DNA from: a virus | IMG/VR virus record: IMGVR_UViG_3300030382_000911 | Location: 1-48,356 of that record | Strand: one strand, 5' to 3' | Length of the DNA: 48,356 bases | Part shown: one piece after another, positions 15,392 through 23,509 of the stretch | Numbering within the stretch: the first letter of the stretch is position 1 | How the letters are laid out: each line of letters starts with the position of its first letter | Made by a program: the position numbers and the translations under genes | Notes under the pieces: generated by a model | The model's input: the letters and a program-made list of their open reading frames with translations, nothing else | Databases searched by the model: none | Told to the model about the DNA's origin: nothing

Positions 15392-15909
15392 GTATTAGAA
15401 CTTGGAAAGAGTTAGGAGAGAGTTGGGAGACTGCTCCCGAATGGGCGAATAGTGTTAGAGTAAATCCAGTGGGCGACTATTGGTGTGGTATATTAGAAGG
15501 TACTGGGGCAGTACACACACGCATTGGTGATAACGACATCTTTCCCGGACTACCACCATCGAGTAATCCTATTGCTCGTCGAGAAACATTTAAACCAGAA
15601 GCATCCGGTCTATCCTGTAACTACTACGTGGTAGACATTAAACAACCTACCTCTGTAGGTAAACCTTATACTGCGGAGTGTAACGATATTATAGAAGCTC
15701 TACAGATGAATGCTACAGAAGCTAATATATTCAAAGAGATTTGGCGGTCAAGTGCAGCAAAGGCACTAGGTAAGAAGAAGGCTGGTAACACAGACAGGCG
15801 CGGTGCTGAGAAGATTTCATTCTTCGGTATCCGGTATGCACTATTACATGGTGTACCACTAGAAGACCTTAACAAAACACTTAAACATATGAAGGTATCT
15901 AAACGATGA
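15388..15909 (+). CDS. DUF3310-like phage protein (possible nucleotide kinase relative)
   Basis: The product has 173 residues. The middle segment CNYYVVDIKQPTS, then YTAECNDIIEALQM, then IFKEIWRSSAAKALGKKK and AEKISFFGIR resembles the pattern of DUF3310-type phage proteins, a group I recall as including T7 gp1.7 (a nucleoside monophosphate kinase). The N-terminal 60 residues look like a separate domain. It lies directly before thyX, nrdB and nrdA, which fits nucleotide metabolism. The kinase activity is not established by sequence. ATGA overlaps join it to both neighbours. Confidence 0.5.
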   Translation: MSIRTWKELGESWETAPEWANSVRVNPVGDYWCGILEGTGAVHTRIGDNDIFPGLPPSSNPIARRETFKPEASGLSCNYYVVDIKQPTSVGKPYTAECNDIIEALQMNATEANIFKEIWRSSAAKALGKKKAGNTDRRGAEKISFFGIRYALLHGVPLEDLNKTLKHMKVSKR

Positions 15910-16592
15910 GTAAGTTAGTCGAGTACCTAATGCATATGGGTAACGATAACACTATTGCTAACACGGCTCGAGTATCAATGGGTTGTACTGACGATTGGTT
16001 AGAGTTACCAAGTGGTTATAGTGAAGATAGACGAGACAGTCTGATTAACTTCTTAGCCAGAGAAAGACATACATCACCTTTCAGACATAATGCAATTAGC
16101 ATTCGCTGTAAGGTTCCTATTTTTATTGCCCGTCAGTTGGGCAAGCACCAAGTTGGCCTATCTTGGAATGAAGTATCACGTCGATATGTAGACGCAAATA
16201 TTGAATTCTTTGAGGCACAAGGCACATGGCGCAAACGCCCAGATAAAAGTATCAAACAAGGTAGTGGTGGTCTGTTCGATGAGGTAACTCAAAGTATACT
16301 AGACGACCAATACGAAAATGTACTAGATGTAACTCTAGGTACGTATGAATCATGGATTGCGCAAGGTGTTGCTCCTGAAATGGCACGTATGATACTACCA
16401 CAATCTATGATGGTAGAGTACATCTGGACTGGTTCACTAATGGCGTTTGCCCATGTATTCACGCTACGAGTTGATGCACATGCTCAAGTCGAAGCTAACA
16501 AGTTCGCAGTAGAACTTGATAAAGTAATACGTCCACTCTTTCCAAAGAGTTGGGCAGCATTAGTTGGAGCAGAAGGTGAGTTTACTAAATAA
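15906..16592 (+). CDS. thyX: Flavin-dependent thymidylate synthase ThyX
   Basis: The product has 228 residues, a normal ThyX length. It makes dTMP from dUMP using FAD, NADPH and methylene-tetrahydrofolate. ERHTSPFRHNAI (53-64) and the signature region KHQVGLSWNEVSRRY (80-94) are present. In the classical RHRx7S motif the two Arg are replaced by Lys and Gln and the spacing is one longer; I recall similar KH-type variants in other phage ThyX proteins. It starts at an ATGA overlap with the upstream gene and precedes nrdB, so these form one nucleotide-supply operon. Confidence 0.9.
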   Translation: MSKLVEYLMHMGNDNTIANTARVSMGCTDDWLELPSGYSEDRRDSLINFLARERHTSPFRHNAISIRCKVPIFIARQLGKHQVGLSWNEVSRRYVDANIEFFEAQGTWRKRPDKSIKQGSGGLFDEVTQSILDDQYENVLDVTLGTYESWIAQGVAPEMARMILPQSMMVEYIWTGSLMAFAHVFTLRVDAHAQVEANKFAVELDKVIRPLFPKSWAALVGAEGEFTK

Positions 16593-16602
16593 TAAAGTAC
16601 GA

Positions 16603-17583
16603 ATGCAGACCTATAAGGAAGCATATACTTTTGACTACCCCGCATCTATAGAGTTTGCGGAAGCTCAAGAGAAAGTATTTTGGACAGCAAACGAAGTACA
16701 TGTAGATAAGGACGTCCACGACATTCTTACAAACATGACAGAGGCAGAACGGCATGGGGTTATTACTACTCTTAAGTTGTTCACACTATACGAATTAGTA
16801 GCTGGTAATGAGTACTGGGGAGGTCGCTTTAAGCGGATGTTCCCACGCCACGATATCAGACAGATGGCTGCTACATTCGCATATACAGAATTAGGTATAC
16901 ATGCACCTTTCTATAACAAGATTAACAAAGCACTTGGTTTAGATACCGATGAGTTCTACACAGATTATGTGAATACTCCAGTACTAAAAGAACGCATGGA
17001 GTTTATAGACGCCATGGTTGACCATAAAGATGATTTAATATCATTGGCTGCGTTCAGCTTAGTTGAAGGTGCTGTACTGTATAGTGCATTCGCCTTCCTG
17101 AAACACTTTCAAGCAAACGGTAAGAACAAACTACTGAATGTGGTGTCTGGAATTAACTTCTCTGTAAGGGATGAAAATCTACATGGTGAAGGTGGTTCAT
17201 GGGCTTTCAGACAGTTATTAGCTGAGAAGCTAGAAGCTGGTATGGAAGTAGACCCAGTGGCACTGCAAGCTAAAATCTATAAAGTAGCAGTTGAGTTATA
17301 CAAACATGAAGCAGCGATTATAGATATGCTGTTTGAAAAGGGTGATATTGAAGGTATTACAAAGACAGACATGAAAGAGTTCGTAATGAGCCGGATTGAT
17401 GTTTGTTTAGGTAAACTTGATGTAGACCCATGGTTCAAACTAGGTAGCACATCTATCGAGAAATGGTTCTACAAAGACATTAACATGATTAAGTTCGGTG
17501 ATTTCTTTGTTGCTGTATCTGCGGAGTATAATCGTAATTGGAAGGAGAATGGTTTCATATGGCAACTGAATACGAACGTTTAA
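16603..17583 (+). CDS. nrdB: Class I ribonucleotide reductase, small subunit
   Basis: The product has 326 residues from ATG 16603; upstream in-frame GTG (16576) and TTG (16564) codons exist, so the start is uncertain and its ribosome binding site is weak. The R2 ferritin-like helices show TELGIH (E96, H100), Y104 in the radical-tyrosine place, VEGAVLYSAFAF and DENLHGE (second E-x-x-H). E96 to H100 is one residue longer than the E-x-x-H of E. coli NrdB. It generates the radical used by NrdA to make deoxynucleotides. It overlaps nrdA by 25 bases. Confidence 0.9.
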   Translation: MQTYKEAYTFDYPASIEFAEAQEKVFWTANEVHVDKDVHDILTNMTEAERHGVITTLKLFTLYELVAGNEYWGGRFKRMFPRHDIRQMAATFAYTELGIHAPFYNKINKALGLDTDEFYTDYVNTPVLKERMEFIDAMVDHKDDLISLAAFSLVEGAVLYSAFAFLKHFQANGKNKLLNVVSGINFSVRDENLHGEGGSWAFRQLLAEKLEAGMEVDPVALQAKIYKVAVELYKHEAAIIDMLFEKGDIEGITKTDMKEFVMSRIDVCLGKLDVDPWFKLGSTSIEKWFYKDINMIKFGDFFVAVSAEYNRNWKENGFIWQLNTNV

Positions 17584-19253
17584 GTAAAGAACGAAAGCAA
17601 CTACAAGCCAAAGCAGAAGTACCTGACTGGATGACAACTGGTGGTTACCAGATGTTTAAATCTAAGTACATGTATAAAGGAATTAATGTTAACGATACAT
17701 TCTGGCGTATAGCTAAATGTGCTGCTAAGCATATGGGTTCCTGTAAACAATCATGGGCTGATGACTTCTACGCGATTCTTAGTAGAGGTTGGTTTGGTGC
17801 ATCAACACCTGTACTAGCTAACATGGGAACAAATCGTGGAATGCCAGTGTCATGTAGTGGACAAGTAGTTGGTGACAGTATTGACGAATTTTATAAGTCA
17901 GCTCATGAGTTAGCTGTACTTACTAAAGATGGATTTGGTACATCGTCTTACCTTGGCGACATTCGGAGTAGAGGCAACTCAATTTCCGTAGGTGGCACAG
18001 CATCAGGAGTGCTTGACGTTATAACTTCCTACGTGGAGGTAATGCGCAAGGTAAAACAAGGGCAAGCCCGAAGAGGAGCATGGGCAGGCTACTTGCCAAT
18101 CGACCACGGTGATTACTATGAAGTAGTTAATTACCTAGAACATCATCAAGACGACCTAAACTTAGGTTGGGTTGTAACAGATGAGTTCATAGAGCGATTA
18201 AAGGCAGGTGACACGGACGCAACGAGACGCTTACAAAGAGCTATGAAGGTGAAAGCTGTAACCGGAAAAGGTTATTTCTTCTTCGTAGACAAAGTGAATC
18301 GAGCCAGCCCTCAGATGTACAAGGACTTAGACCTTAGTGTGAAGGCCAGTAACCTTTGTATTGAGATTGCATTACACAGTGACCCAGAACACTCGTTCAC
18401 GTGCGTACTAGGTTCTATGAACTATGCTAAGTATAATGAATGGAAAGATACTAACGCTATTCAAATAGCAACAGTCTTCTTAGATTGTGTTGTATCTGAG
18501 TTCTTAGAACAGGCTAAAGGTAAGTCAGGTTTTGATAAGGTAGTTCGTGCCACTGAGAAGTCACGAGCAATTGGTTTAGGTGCATTGGGATTACATACGT
18601 ACCTACAACAAGAGGGTATTCCGTTCGAGTCTTTCGAGGCGCATATGCTGAATAACCGTATCTTTAAAGAACTACATGACGAAACACTTAAAGCCTCTCA
18701 ATTCCTAGCAGATGAGTTAGGTGAACCTGAGTGGTGTAAGGGTCATGGTGTACGTAATACTCACCGGACTGCTATTGCGCCTACAACTACCAACGCATTG
18801 ATTTGTGGTGGTGTATCTCAGGGTATTGAGCCTGTAGTAGCTAACTTATATAACCAACAGACAAGTGCTGGTGTGTTGTACCGTGTAAACCCGGTGTTCC
18901 TAGCGTTAGCTAAAGAGCGTGGTGAGTTTACTGACGAGTTAGTGAAAGACTTAGCAGAAGAGACTGGTGGTTCTGTACAACACTTAGATTGGTTAACTGA
19001 CCATGAGAAGGAAGTGTTCAAGACAGCGTATGAGATTGACCAGAAAGCAATCATTCGTATGGCTGCTGCACGACAACCACATATCTGTCAGTCACAATCA
19101 TTGAACCTATTCTTTGATGCAGACGAAGACGAAGAGTACATTATGGAAGTTCACCAAGAAGCTTTCCTTAATGAAAACATTTTAGGTCTGTACTACATGC
19201 GAACTAAAGCAGGTGTGCAGGCGAGTAAGGGAGATTGCAAAGCCTGTGAGTAG
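17559..19253 (+). CDS. nrdA: Class I ribonucleotide reductase, large subunit (short)
   Basis: The product has 564 residues, against about 760 in E. coli. ATG 17559 is chosen over the in-frame TTG at 17538; AAGGAG lies at 17542-17547. Catalytic features are PVSCSG (C99), NLCIEI (N265, C267, E269), TCVLGS (C282) and a C-terminal CKAC (C560, C563) redox pair. The protein begins almost directly with the catalytic core, so there is no ATP-cone domain and dATP inhibition through that domain should be absent. It reduces ribonucleoside diphosphates with NrdB. Confidence 0.92.
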   Translation: MATEYERLSKERKQLQAKAEVPDWMTTGGYQMFKSKYMYKGINVNDTFWRIAKCAAKHMGSCKQSWADDFYAILSRGWFGASTPVLANMGTNRGMPVSCSGQVVGDSIDEFYKSAHELAVLTKDGFGTSSYLGDIRSRGNSISVGGTASGVLDVITSYVEVMRKVKQGQARRGAWAGYLPIDHGDYYEVVNYLEHHQDDLNLGWVVTDEFIERLKAGDTDATRRLQRAMKVKAVTGKGYFFFVDKVNRASPQMYKDLDLSVKASNLCIEIALHSDPEHSFTCVLGSMNYAKYNEWKDTNAIQIATVFLDCVVSEFLEQAKGKSGFDKVVRATEKSRAIGLGALGLHTYLQQEGIPFESFEAHMLNNRIFKELHDETLKASQFLADELGEPEWCKGHGVRNTHRTAIAPTTTNALICGGVSQGIEPVVANLYNQQTSAGVLYRVNPVFLALAKERGEFTDELVKDLAEETGGSVQHLDWLTDHEKEVFKTAYEIDQKAIIRMAAARQPHICQSQSLNLFFDADEDEEYIMEVHQEAFLNENILGLYYMRTKAGVQASKGDCKACE

Positions 19254-19677
19254 CGTAAGTAATTTAACAGAGCAAGAAATCGAGAATATGAGTACAGCTG
19301 AGTTAGCATTTGCTATCGGTTGTTGGCATGAAGAACGTAACTTAATCGACGGTTCAACTGACGAAGCACAGTTCACTAAAGGTTTTGAAGAGTTTGTAGA
19401 AGTCTATATGGCACTGCATCCGGGAACATCACCTATCGACTGTGTGACGGATTTGACAATGATGTTGTTGAAGATGTTGAATAAAGGGCGTATTAAGACA
19501 GACCCAGATGGTAGTACACTAGCTGACTCTATCGGTGACGTTAACGTTGTACTGATTAATCATGCAGTTCGTAATAACCTGACGTTGGCCCAGTGCCTTC
19601 GTAATGCATTACTAGATATCAAAGACCGCAAAGGTAAGATGATTGACGGTGTGTTTGTAAAAGAAGCTGATTTGTAA
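19246..19677 (+). CDS. MazG-like nucleotide pyrophosphohydrolase
   Basis: The product has about 143 residues if it starts at GTG 19246 (overlapping nrdA, AAGGGAG upstream); GTG 19213 and ATG 19288 are alternatives. The all-alpha NTP-PPase core shows FEEFVEVYMAL (E-E-x-x-E), then DSIGDVNVVLINHA in place of the usual E-x-x-D, and the ending IKDRKGKMIDGVFVKEADL, which I recognise from phage MazG-like proteins. Such enzymes hydrolyse (d)NTPs or related alarmone-type nucleotides. The position after nrdA fits nucleotide-pool control. Substrate unknown. Confidence 0.75.
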   Translation: MSSVSNLTEQEIENMSTAELAFAIGCWHEERNLIDGSTDEAQFTKGFEEFVEVYMALHPGTSPIDCVTDLTMMLLKMLNKGRIKTDPDGSTLADSIGDVNVVLINHAVRNNLTLAQCLRNALLDIKDRKGKMIDGVFVKEADL

Positions 19678-19759
19678 TTACTTGGTTGTGTTTGCAAATC
19701 AAAGCGAGTGACTGATAACACTATAACATGCGCAAGACAGTGAGTCTGTTACCTACAGA

Positions 19760-19770
19760 AAGGAGGTGAT
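19760..19770 (+). promoter_or_regulatory. Extended Shine-Dalgarno-like site without a gene
   Basis: AAGGAGGTGAT is a perfect 11-base complement of the conserved 3' end of bacterial 16S rRNA (ATCACCTCCTT). No ATG, GTG or TTG occurs at usable distance downstream. The GTG inside it would open only a 24-codon frame. AGGT/ACCT (19764-19767 with 19771-19774) can fold part of it away. Confidence 0.55.
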
Positions 19771-19818
19771 ACCTATCTTCCAGACGCTCCACTGGGTTAA
19801 TAAATGGAGCACTAACTA

Positions 19819-19881
19819 TCCCCGTAATTCGGTAGAGTGAAGGCGTACGATTCATTGAAGGTTCAAGTCCTTCTACGGGGA
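19819..19881 (+). tRNA. tRNA-like element lacking a D arm (degenerate or novel)
   Basis: An eight-base perfect acceptor-like stem TCCCCGTA/TACGGGGA (19819-19826 with 19874-19881) encloses a nine-base linker (19827-19835), a six-base stem with one G-T (19836-19841 with 19851-19856) and a nine-base loop, and a canonical T arm GAAGG-TTCAAGT-CCTTC (19857-19873). The linker and next bases contain GGTAGAG, a D-loop-like word, but the D stem is missing. The CCA end is not encoded. No standard seven-base anticodon loop forms; ACG lies in the nine-base loop. A decayed tRNA, a tRNA mimic or a chance fold are possible. It is not a confident functional tRNA. Confidence 0.4.
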
Positions 19882-19885
19882 GCTA

Positions 19886-20078
19886 CTTATTTACCACTAA
19901 CTTAGCATAATGTAACCGTATTATGAATACGACACCGACGGGTGTGAGTACGGTGGCGATAACTTGTAGTCTAAAAACTTCTCTAGGGTATACACTATTG
20001 GAGGTACTGTAGGTGAAGGCTTAATGCACCAAACGTTAAGGGTGGGGATACTCGTGTGAGTAGTTAGTGGTAAATAAG
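19886..20078. repeat. 17-base perfect inverted repeat, 159-base spacer
   Basis: CTTATTTACCACTAACT (19886-19902) is the exact reverse complement of 20062-20078. In RNA the arms would form a 17-bp helix closing the inner hairpins. The right arm includes the first three bases of AAGGAG (20076-20081), the ribosome binding site of the gene starting at 20088. No target duplication is visible at the outer ends, which argues against a simple mobile element. Confidence 0.85.
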
Positions 20079-20087
20079 GAGAAGCGA

Positions 20088-20294
20088 ATGAAAACATTTG
20101 AAACAACAGCAGGGGAACTCACAGTAGACTTTGAAACGTTCGATGGTGCTCCCTTATTCACAGTAATACATAACGGAGATGTTGTAGTAGAAGAGTCGGA
20201 GAGCTGTGTGCGTTTGAGTAATCACCAAGCTTATCAACTAGCGTTACACGTACTAACGAACATCGAAGTACAAGACAGTAGAGGAGGAAACTAA
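20088..20294 (+). CDS. Small acidic hypothetical protein before DNA polymerase
   Basis: The product has 68 residues from ATG 20088 behind AAGGAGAAG, which is preferred over the in-frame GTG at 20067. It is acidic and beta-rich (ELTVDFETFDGAPLFTVIHN) with one Cys. Its ribosome binding site begins inside the right arm of the 17-base inverted repeat, so its translation may be controlled by that structure. Its stop overlaps the DNA polymerase start (TAATG at 20294), so polymerase translation may be coupled to it. Not recognised. Confidence 0.7.
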   Translation: MKTFETTAGELTVDFETFDGAPLFTVIHNGDVVVEESESCVRLSNHQAYQLALHVLTNIEVQDSRGGN

Positions 20295-22609
20295 TGAGAG
20301 TACTTACCTTTGATTTAGAAGTACAGAACCATACGCTACATAAGCGGAAGGCTTCTCCTTTCGACAAAAGAAACTACATAGTAGAAGCAGGGTGGAAAGT
20401 TAACAACGGGCCAGTACAGAGTAAACGTTGGGACGCGTGGCACCGTGAGTCTGTTATGGATGAACAATTCAACTCACTTGAGAAAGGTGATGTGATTGTC
20501 GGATTTAATATAAAGTTTGATTTGTTATGGGTATGGCACCAAGAGTCACTACAGAACGCACTAAAGCGCGGTGTACGCATCTTCTGCTGCCAGTACGCAG
20601 AGTACCTACTAGGTGGTCAGACTAAAGAAGTACAAATGACTTCAATGAATAACGTCGCTGAAATGTACGGTGGCGGTTGTAAGATTGATGCTGTAAAAGA
20701 ACTGTGGGAAGAGGGATACTTAACATCGGAAATCCCACCAGACTTACTACACGATTACCTCTGCGGCGATGGTGATGAGATTGTAGGTGACGTAGAGAAT
20801 ACGTACCGTATCTTCCGTGGGCAAGTTAAGCGTATGAAGGAAGAGCATCCTAAAGAATTTAGAACAATGATAAACTTCCGTATGGACGGTTTATTAGCAA
20901 CAACTGAAATGGAATACAATGGTGTTTACTGTAACGGTGAAGTCGGAGAAGAACTACGTAAAGGTCTAGTATCAGAGATTGAACGCACTACAGCAGAACT
21001 TGAATCATTTATTCCTGAACTACCACCAGAGTTAGTATTTAACTGGGGTAGCAACGTACACAAATCATGTTTAATATTTGGTGGCGTGGTGAAGTACCAA
21101 AAATGGGTAGCACACACTGATGAGAACGGTAACTTAATCTACGCTAAGAAGACTATTCAACAGCCACTGTTCAACAACGAACCAGTGCCTAAAGAAGAGT
21201 GTATCTTAGCAGGTCAGTTATACGTGAGAGAAGTACCGGAGGGCCAAGGTTTTGAGCACAAAGGAAAGTTCTATCAGACGCAAGACCGATATAAAAGTGG
21301 AAAGAAAGCTGGATTGGGTAAGTTTAAGAACGTTACAGTCCCTGACGAAACTAAGCCTAAAGGTGCGAAGAAAGACCACTACTTCAAGTTCGATGGGTTT
21401 GTTAAGCCTCATCACTCTTGGAAGTCAGAGACAACAGACGCTTACGATAACCCATTATACAGCACAGGAGCTGAGGTTATTAAGAAGCTTGCACAACGTG
21501 GACTCAAGTTCACTGACGCGCTCGCTAAAAGAACGACTCTTGATAAAGATTTGGGAACATATTACTGGAAGGAAGATAAGAAGGGTAAACGTAAAGGAAT
21601 GTTGTGCCTCATTGATGACGATGGAATCATTCACCACGGACTCAAGCATTCGAGTACTGTTACCAGTCGCATGTCTTCGTCCGACCCCAACCTACAGAAT
21701 ATACCGAGAGGTGATAAGAGCAACGTTAAAAAGATGTTCCAATCACGATTTGGGGATGGAGGAAGAGTTGGAGAGATTGATTACAGTCAGTTGGAGGTTG
21801 TAGTACAAGGCGTATTAAGTGGTGATGAGAACCTGCGCCGAGACTTAAACAATCGTATTGACTTTCACTGTAAACGACTGGCTGCGAAGTTAGGTGAGGA
21901 CTACGACGAGGTTAAACACAAGGCTAAAGTGCTAGAAGTACCTGAATACACAGTGGCGAGAACTAACGCTAAGATATTCTCATTCCAACGTGCGTATGGT
22001 GCTGGCGCTGAGACAATCGCACAGTCAACTGGTATGCCACGTAGTGAAGTTGATGCCCTAATTGCAGCCGAAGAGAAGTTGTATCCAGGAGTAGTAGAGT
22101 TCGATAAGCAACTTGAAACTACTATTAACAGTAATCGTATACCAACAAGTAATAAAATATTTATCGAAGGTGTAGCATTCTCTCAAGGTGAAGCACACTG
22201 GGATAGTCCTACTGGAACACGTTATATATGGCGTGAAGGTGAGACTCCTGAGTTCATGCATAAGCATGGTAAGTACACTGGATTCAGTCCTACAGAGCGT
22301 AAGAACTACCCCGTACAAGGTTTCGGTGGTGAGATTGTGCAGACTATGTTAGGACGGGTATTCCGTTATATGCTAGAGAACGACCGCTTTGGTGGTGAAG
22401 TACTTCTAGTAAATACAGTACACGACTGTGTATGGTTAGACGGTAAGAATGATAAAGTAGAGAAGGTATGTAAAGAAGTACAAGGTATCTTAGAAGATGT
22501 TCCTAATACTTTCAATACAGCATACCCTGACACTTTAAACATTGACGTACCATTCCCGTGTGAAACAGAAGTAGGCAGCGACTTCTTCGATATGACAGTT
22601 ATTCATTAA
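20294..22609 (+). CDS. Family A DNA polymerase with 3'-5' exonuclease domain
   Basis: The product has 771 residues, near T7 gp5 (704). The exonuclease domain shows DLE (D7, E9) at the start, a VGFNIKFDLLW segment and YLCGDGDEIVGDVENTYRIF. The polymerase domain shows TSRMSSSDPNLQNIPRG, motif A EIDYSQLEV (D496), motif B ARTNAKIFSFQRAYGAG, and motif C VNTVHDCVW (H710, D711). The residue after the catalytic Asp is Cys where T7 and E. coli Pol I have Glu. It copies the genome, probably with a host processivity factor as T7 does. Its translation is coupled to the preceding small gene. Confidence 0.93.
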   Translation: MRVLTFDLEVQNHTLHKRKASPFDKRNYIVEAGWKVNNGPVQSKRWDAWHRESVMDEQFNSLEKGDVIVGFNIKFDLLWVWHQESLQNALKRGVRIFCCQYAEYLLGGQTKEVQMTSMNNVAEMYGGGCKIDAVKELWEEGYLTSEIPPDLLHDYLCGDGDEIVGDVENTYRIFRGQVKRMKEEHPKEFRTMINFRMDGLLATTEMEYNGVYCNGEVGEELRKGLVSEIERTTAELESFIPELPPELVFNWGSNVHKSCLIFGGVVKYQKWVAHTDENGNLIYAKKTIQQPLFNNEPVPKEECILAGQLYVREVPEGQGFEHKGKFYQTQDRYKSGKKAGLGKFKNVTVPDETKPKGAKKDHYFKFDGFVKPHHSWKSETTDAYDNPLYSTGAEVIKKLAQRGLKFTDALAKRTTLDKDLGTYYWKEDKKGKRKGMLCLIDDDGIIHHGLKHSSTVTSRMSSSDPNLQNIPRGDKSNVKKMFQSRFGDGGRVGEIDYSQLEVVVQGVLSGDENLRRDLNNRIDFHCKRLAAKLGEDYDEVKHKAKVLEVPEYTVARTNAKIFSFQRAYGAGAETIAQSTGMPRSEVDALIAAEEKLYPGVVEFDKQLETTINSNRIPTSNKIFIEGVAFSQGEAHWDSPTGTRYIWREGETPEFMHKHGKYTGFSPTERKNYPVQGFGGEIVQTMLGRVFRYMLENDRFGGEVLLVNTVHDCVWLDGKNDKVEKVCKEVQGILEDVPNTFNTAYPDTLNIDVPFPCETEVGSDFFDMTVIH

Positions 22610-22642
22610 ACAGAAATATTAAACCAATAGTAAGGATTAAAC

Positions 22643-23500
22643 ATGGATTTTTCAAAATTAGGTCAAGCCGCAGCAGCAGCTGAGGATATGACGAAGAACA
22701 AATCATTTGAACGTGAACTTCCACGGGCAGGTGTAGCACTACTACGATTCCGCGACTACATTGAACTTGGCCGCCACGAGTCAAAGAACCCAGCACATAA
22801 ACCGGCACTGAAAGCAATGTTGGTATTTGAGCTAAACCATCCTGACCATATGATTGAGATTGATGGTAAGAAAGTACCTTCTATTATTACTATCCGTACT
22901 AATAAAGGTTCCACCAGCAAGTCCGGCTTTAAGAAGCTGTTCAACGTAATGAACAAAGCTTGTGGCGGTGATAAGCAACACTTCGTACAGATGATTGGTA
23001 TGCCGTTCTTAGGTGAGATTTACCACAACACTGTAGGTGAAGGTGATAAGAAGCAAACCTACGCAAACTTGGACTCAGAAGGCGCGTGGTCATTACGAGC
23101 TCCTGTGCAAGTAGATGCACTAACCAATTCTCAGACTGAGATTCCTGTACGTGAGCTAGACGGTACACCTAAAGTATTCCTGTGGGAAAGTCCGGGAATT
23201 GAAGACGATGACATTAAAGCAATGTGGGAATCTATCTACATCGAAGGTGAGCGTGAAGTAGAAGACGCTAAGACCAAAGAGAAGAAGACTATCTCTAAGA
23301 ACTGGATTCAAGAAACCATTATGAAGAATCTGGAATGGGAAGGTTCAACTACTCAAGCACTTACTGAGGAACATGTGAACCTTGATGAAGAGGGTGAAGA
23401 AGGTAGTGAAGGTACACAAGAACAAAACCTGTCTGCTATGTCCGATTCTGCCTCTGCTGAGCCTGCCTCAGAAGACGGTGATGACGATTTAGATTACTAG
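22643..23500 (+). CDS. Probable ssDNA-binding protein with acidic tail
   Basis: The product has 285 residues behind AAGGAT. It starts MDFSKLGQAAAAAED, continues with a basic/aromatic beta-rich domain (for example VALLRFRDYIELGRHESKN and PSIITIRTNKGSTSKSG) and ends in about 50 strongly acidic residues closing with DGDDDLDY. This layout and the place between DNA polymerase and exonuclease match T7-like ssDNA-binding proteins (gp2.5 role). The N-terminal peptide is shared with the exonuclease gene downstream. The call is from architecture and context rather than a clear motif. Confidence 0.6.
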   Translation: MDFSKLGQAAAAAEDMTKNKSFERELPRAGVALLRFRDYIELGRHESKNPAHKPALKAMLVFELNHPDHMIEIDGKKVPSIITIRTNKGSTSKSGFKKLFNVMNKACGGDKQHFVQMIGMPFLGEIYHNTVGEGDKKQTYANLDSEGAWSLRAPVQVDALTNSQTEIPVRELDGTPKVFLWESPGIEDDDIKAMWESIYIEGEREVEDAKTKEKKTISKNWIQETIMKNLEWEGSTTQALTEEHVNLDEEGEEGSEGTQEQNLSAMSDSASAEPASEDGDDDLDY

Positions 23501-23509
23501 CCTATGGTT

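Larger units (their letters stand above)
19678..20087 (+). ncRNA. 410-base structured non-coding region
   Basis: No gene fits here. In order it holds a possible weak promoter (TTGCAA 19692-19697, GATAAC 19714-19719), an 11-base 16S-complementary AAGGAGGTGAT (19760-19770), hairpin GCTCCA/TGGAGC (19786-19791 with 19805-19810), a tRNA-like fold (19819-19881) and a 17-base perfect inverted repeat (19886-19902 with 20062-20078). Within the inverted repeat are further stems: 19915-19920 with 19949-19954, 19932-19936 with 19941-19945, 20020-20026 with 20034-20040 (one G-T), and 20050-20053 with 20058-20061. The density of pairing suggests a functional RNA, either free or as the leader of the gene at 20088. 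The family is unknown. Confidence 0.5.

Noticed and set aside
19886-20078. Miniature transposable element bounded by the 17-base inverted repeat
   Set aside because: No target-site duplication is visible outside the arms and no second copy was noticed in the window; an RNA structural role fits better.
22421-22429. Inactive DNA polymerase because motif C reads HDC
   Set aside because: The catalytic Asp is kept and the other motifs are intact; I recall HDC in other phage family A polymerases, so loss of activity is not indicated.
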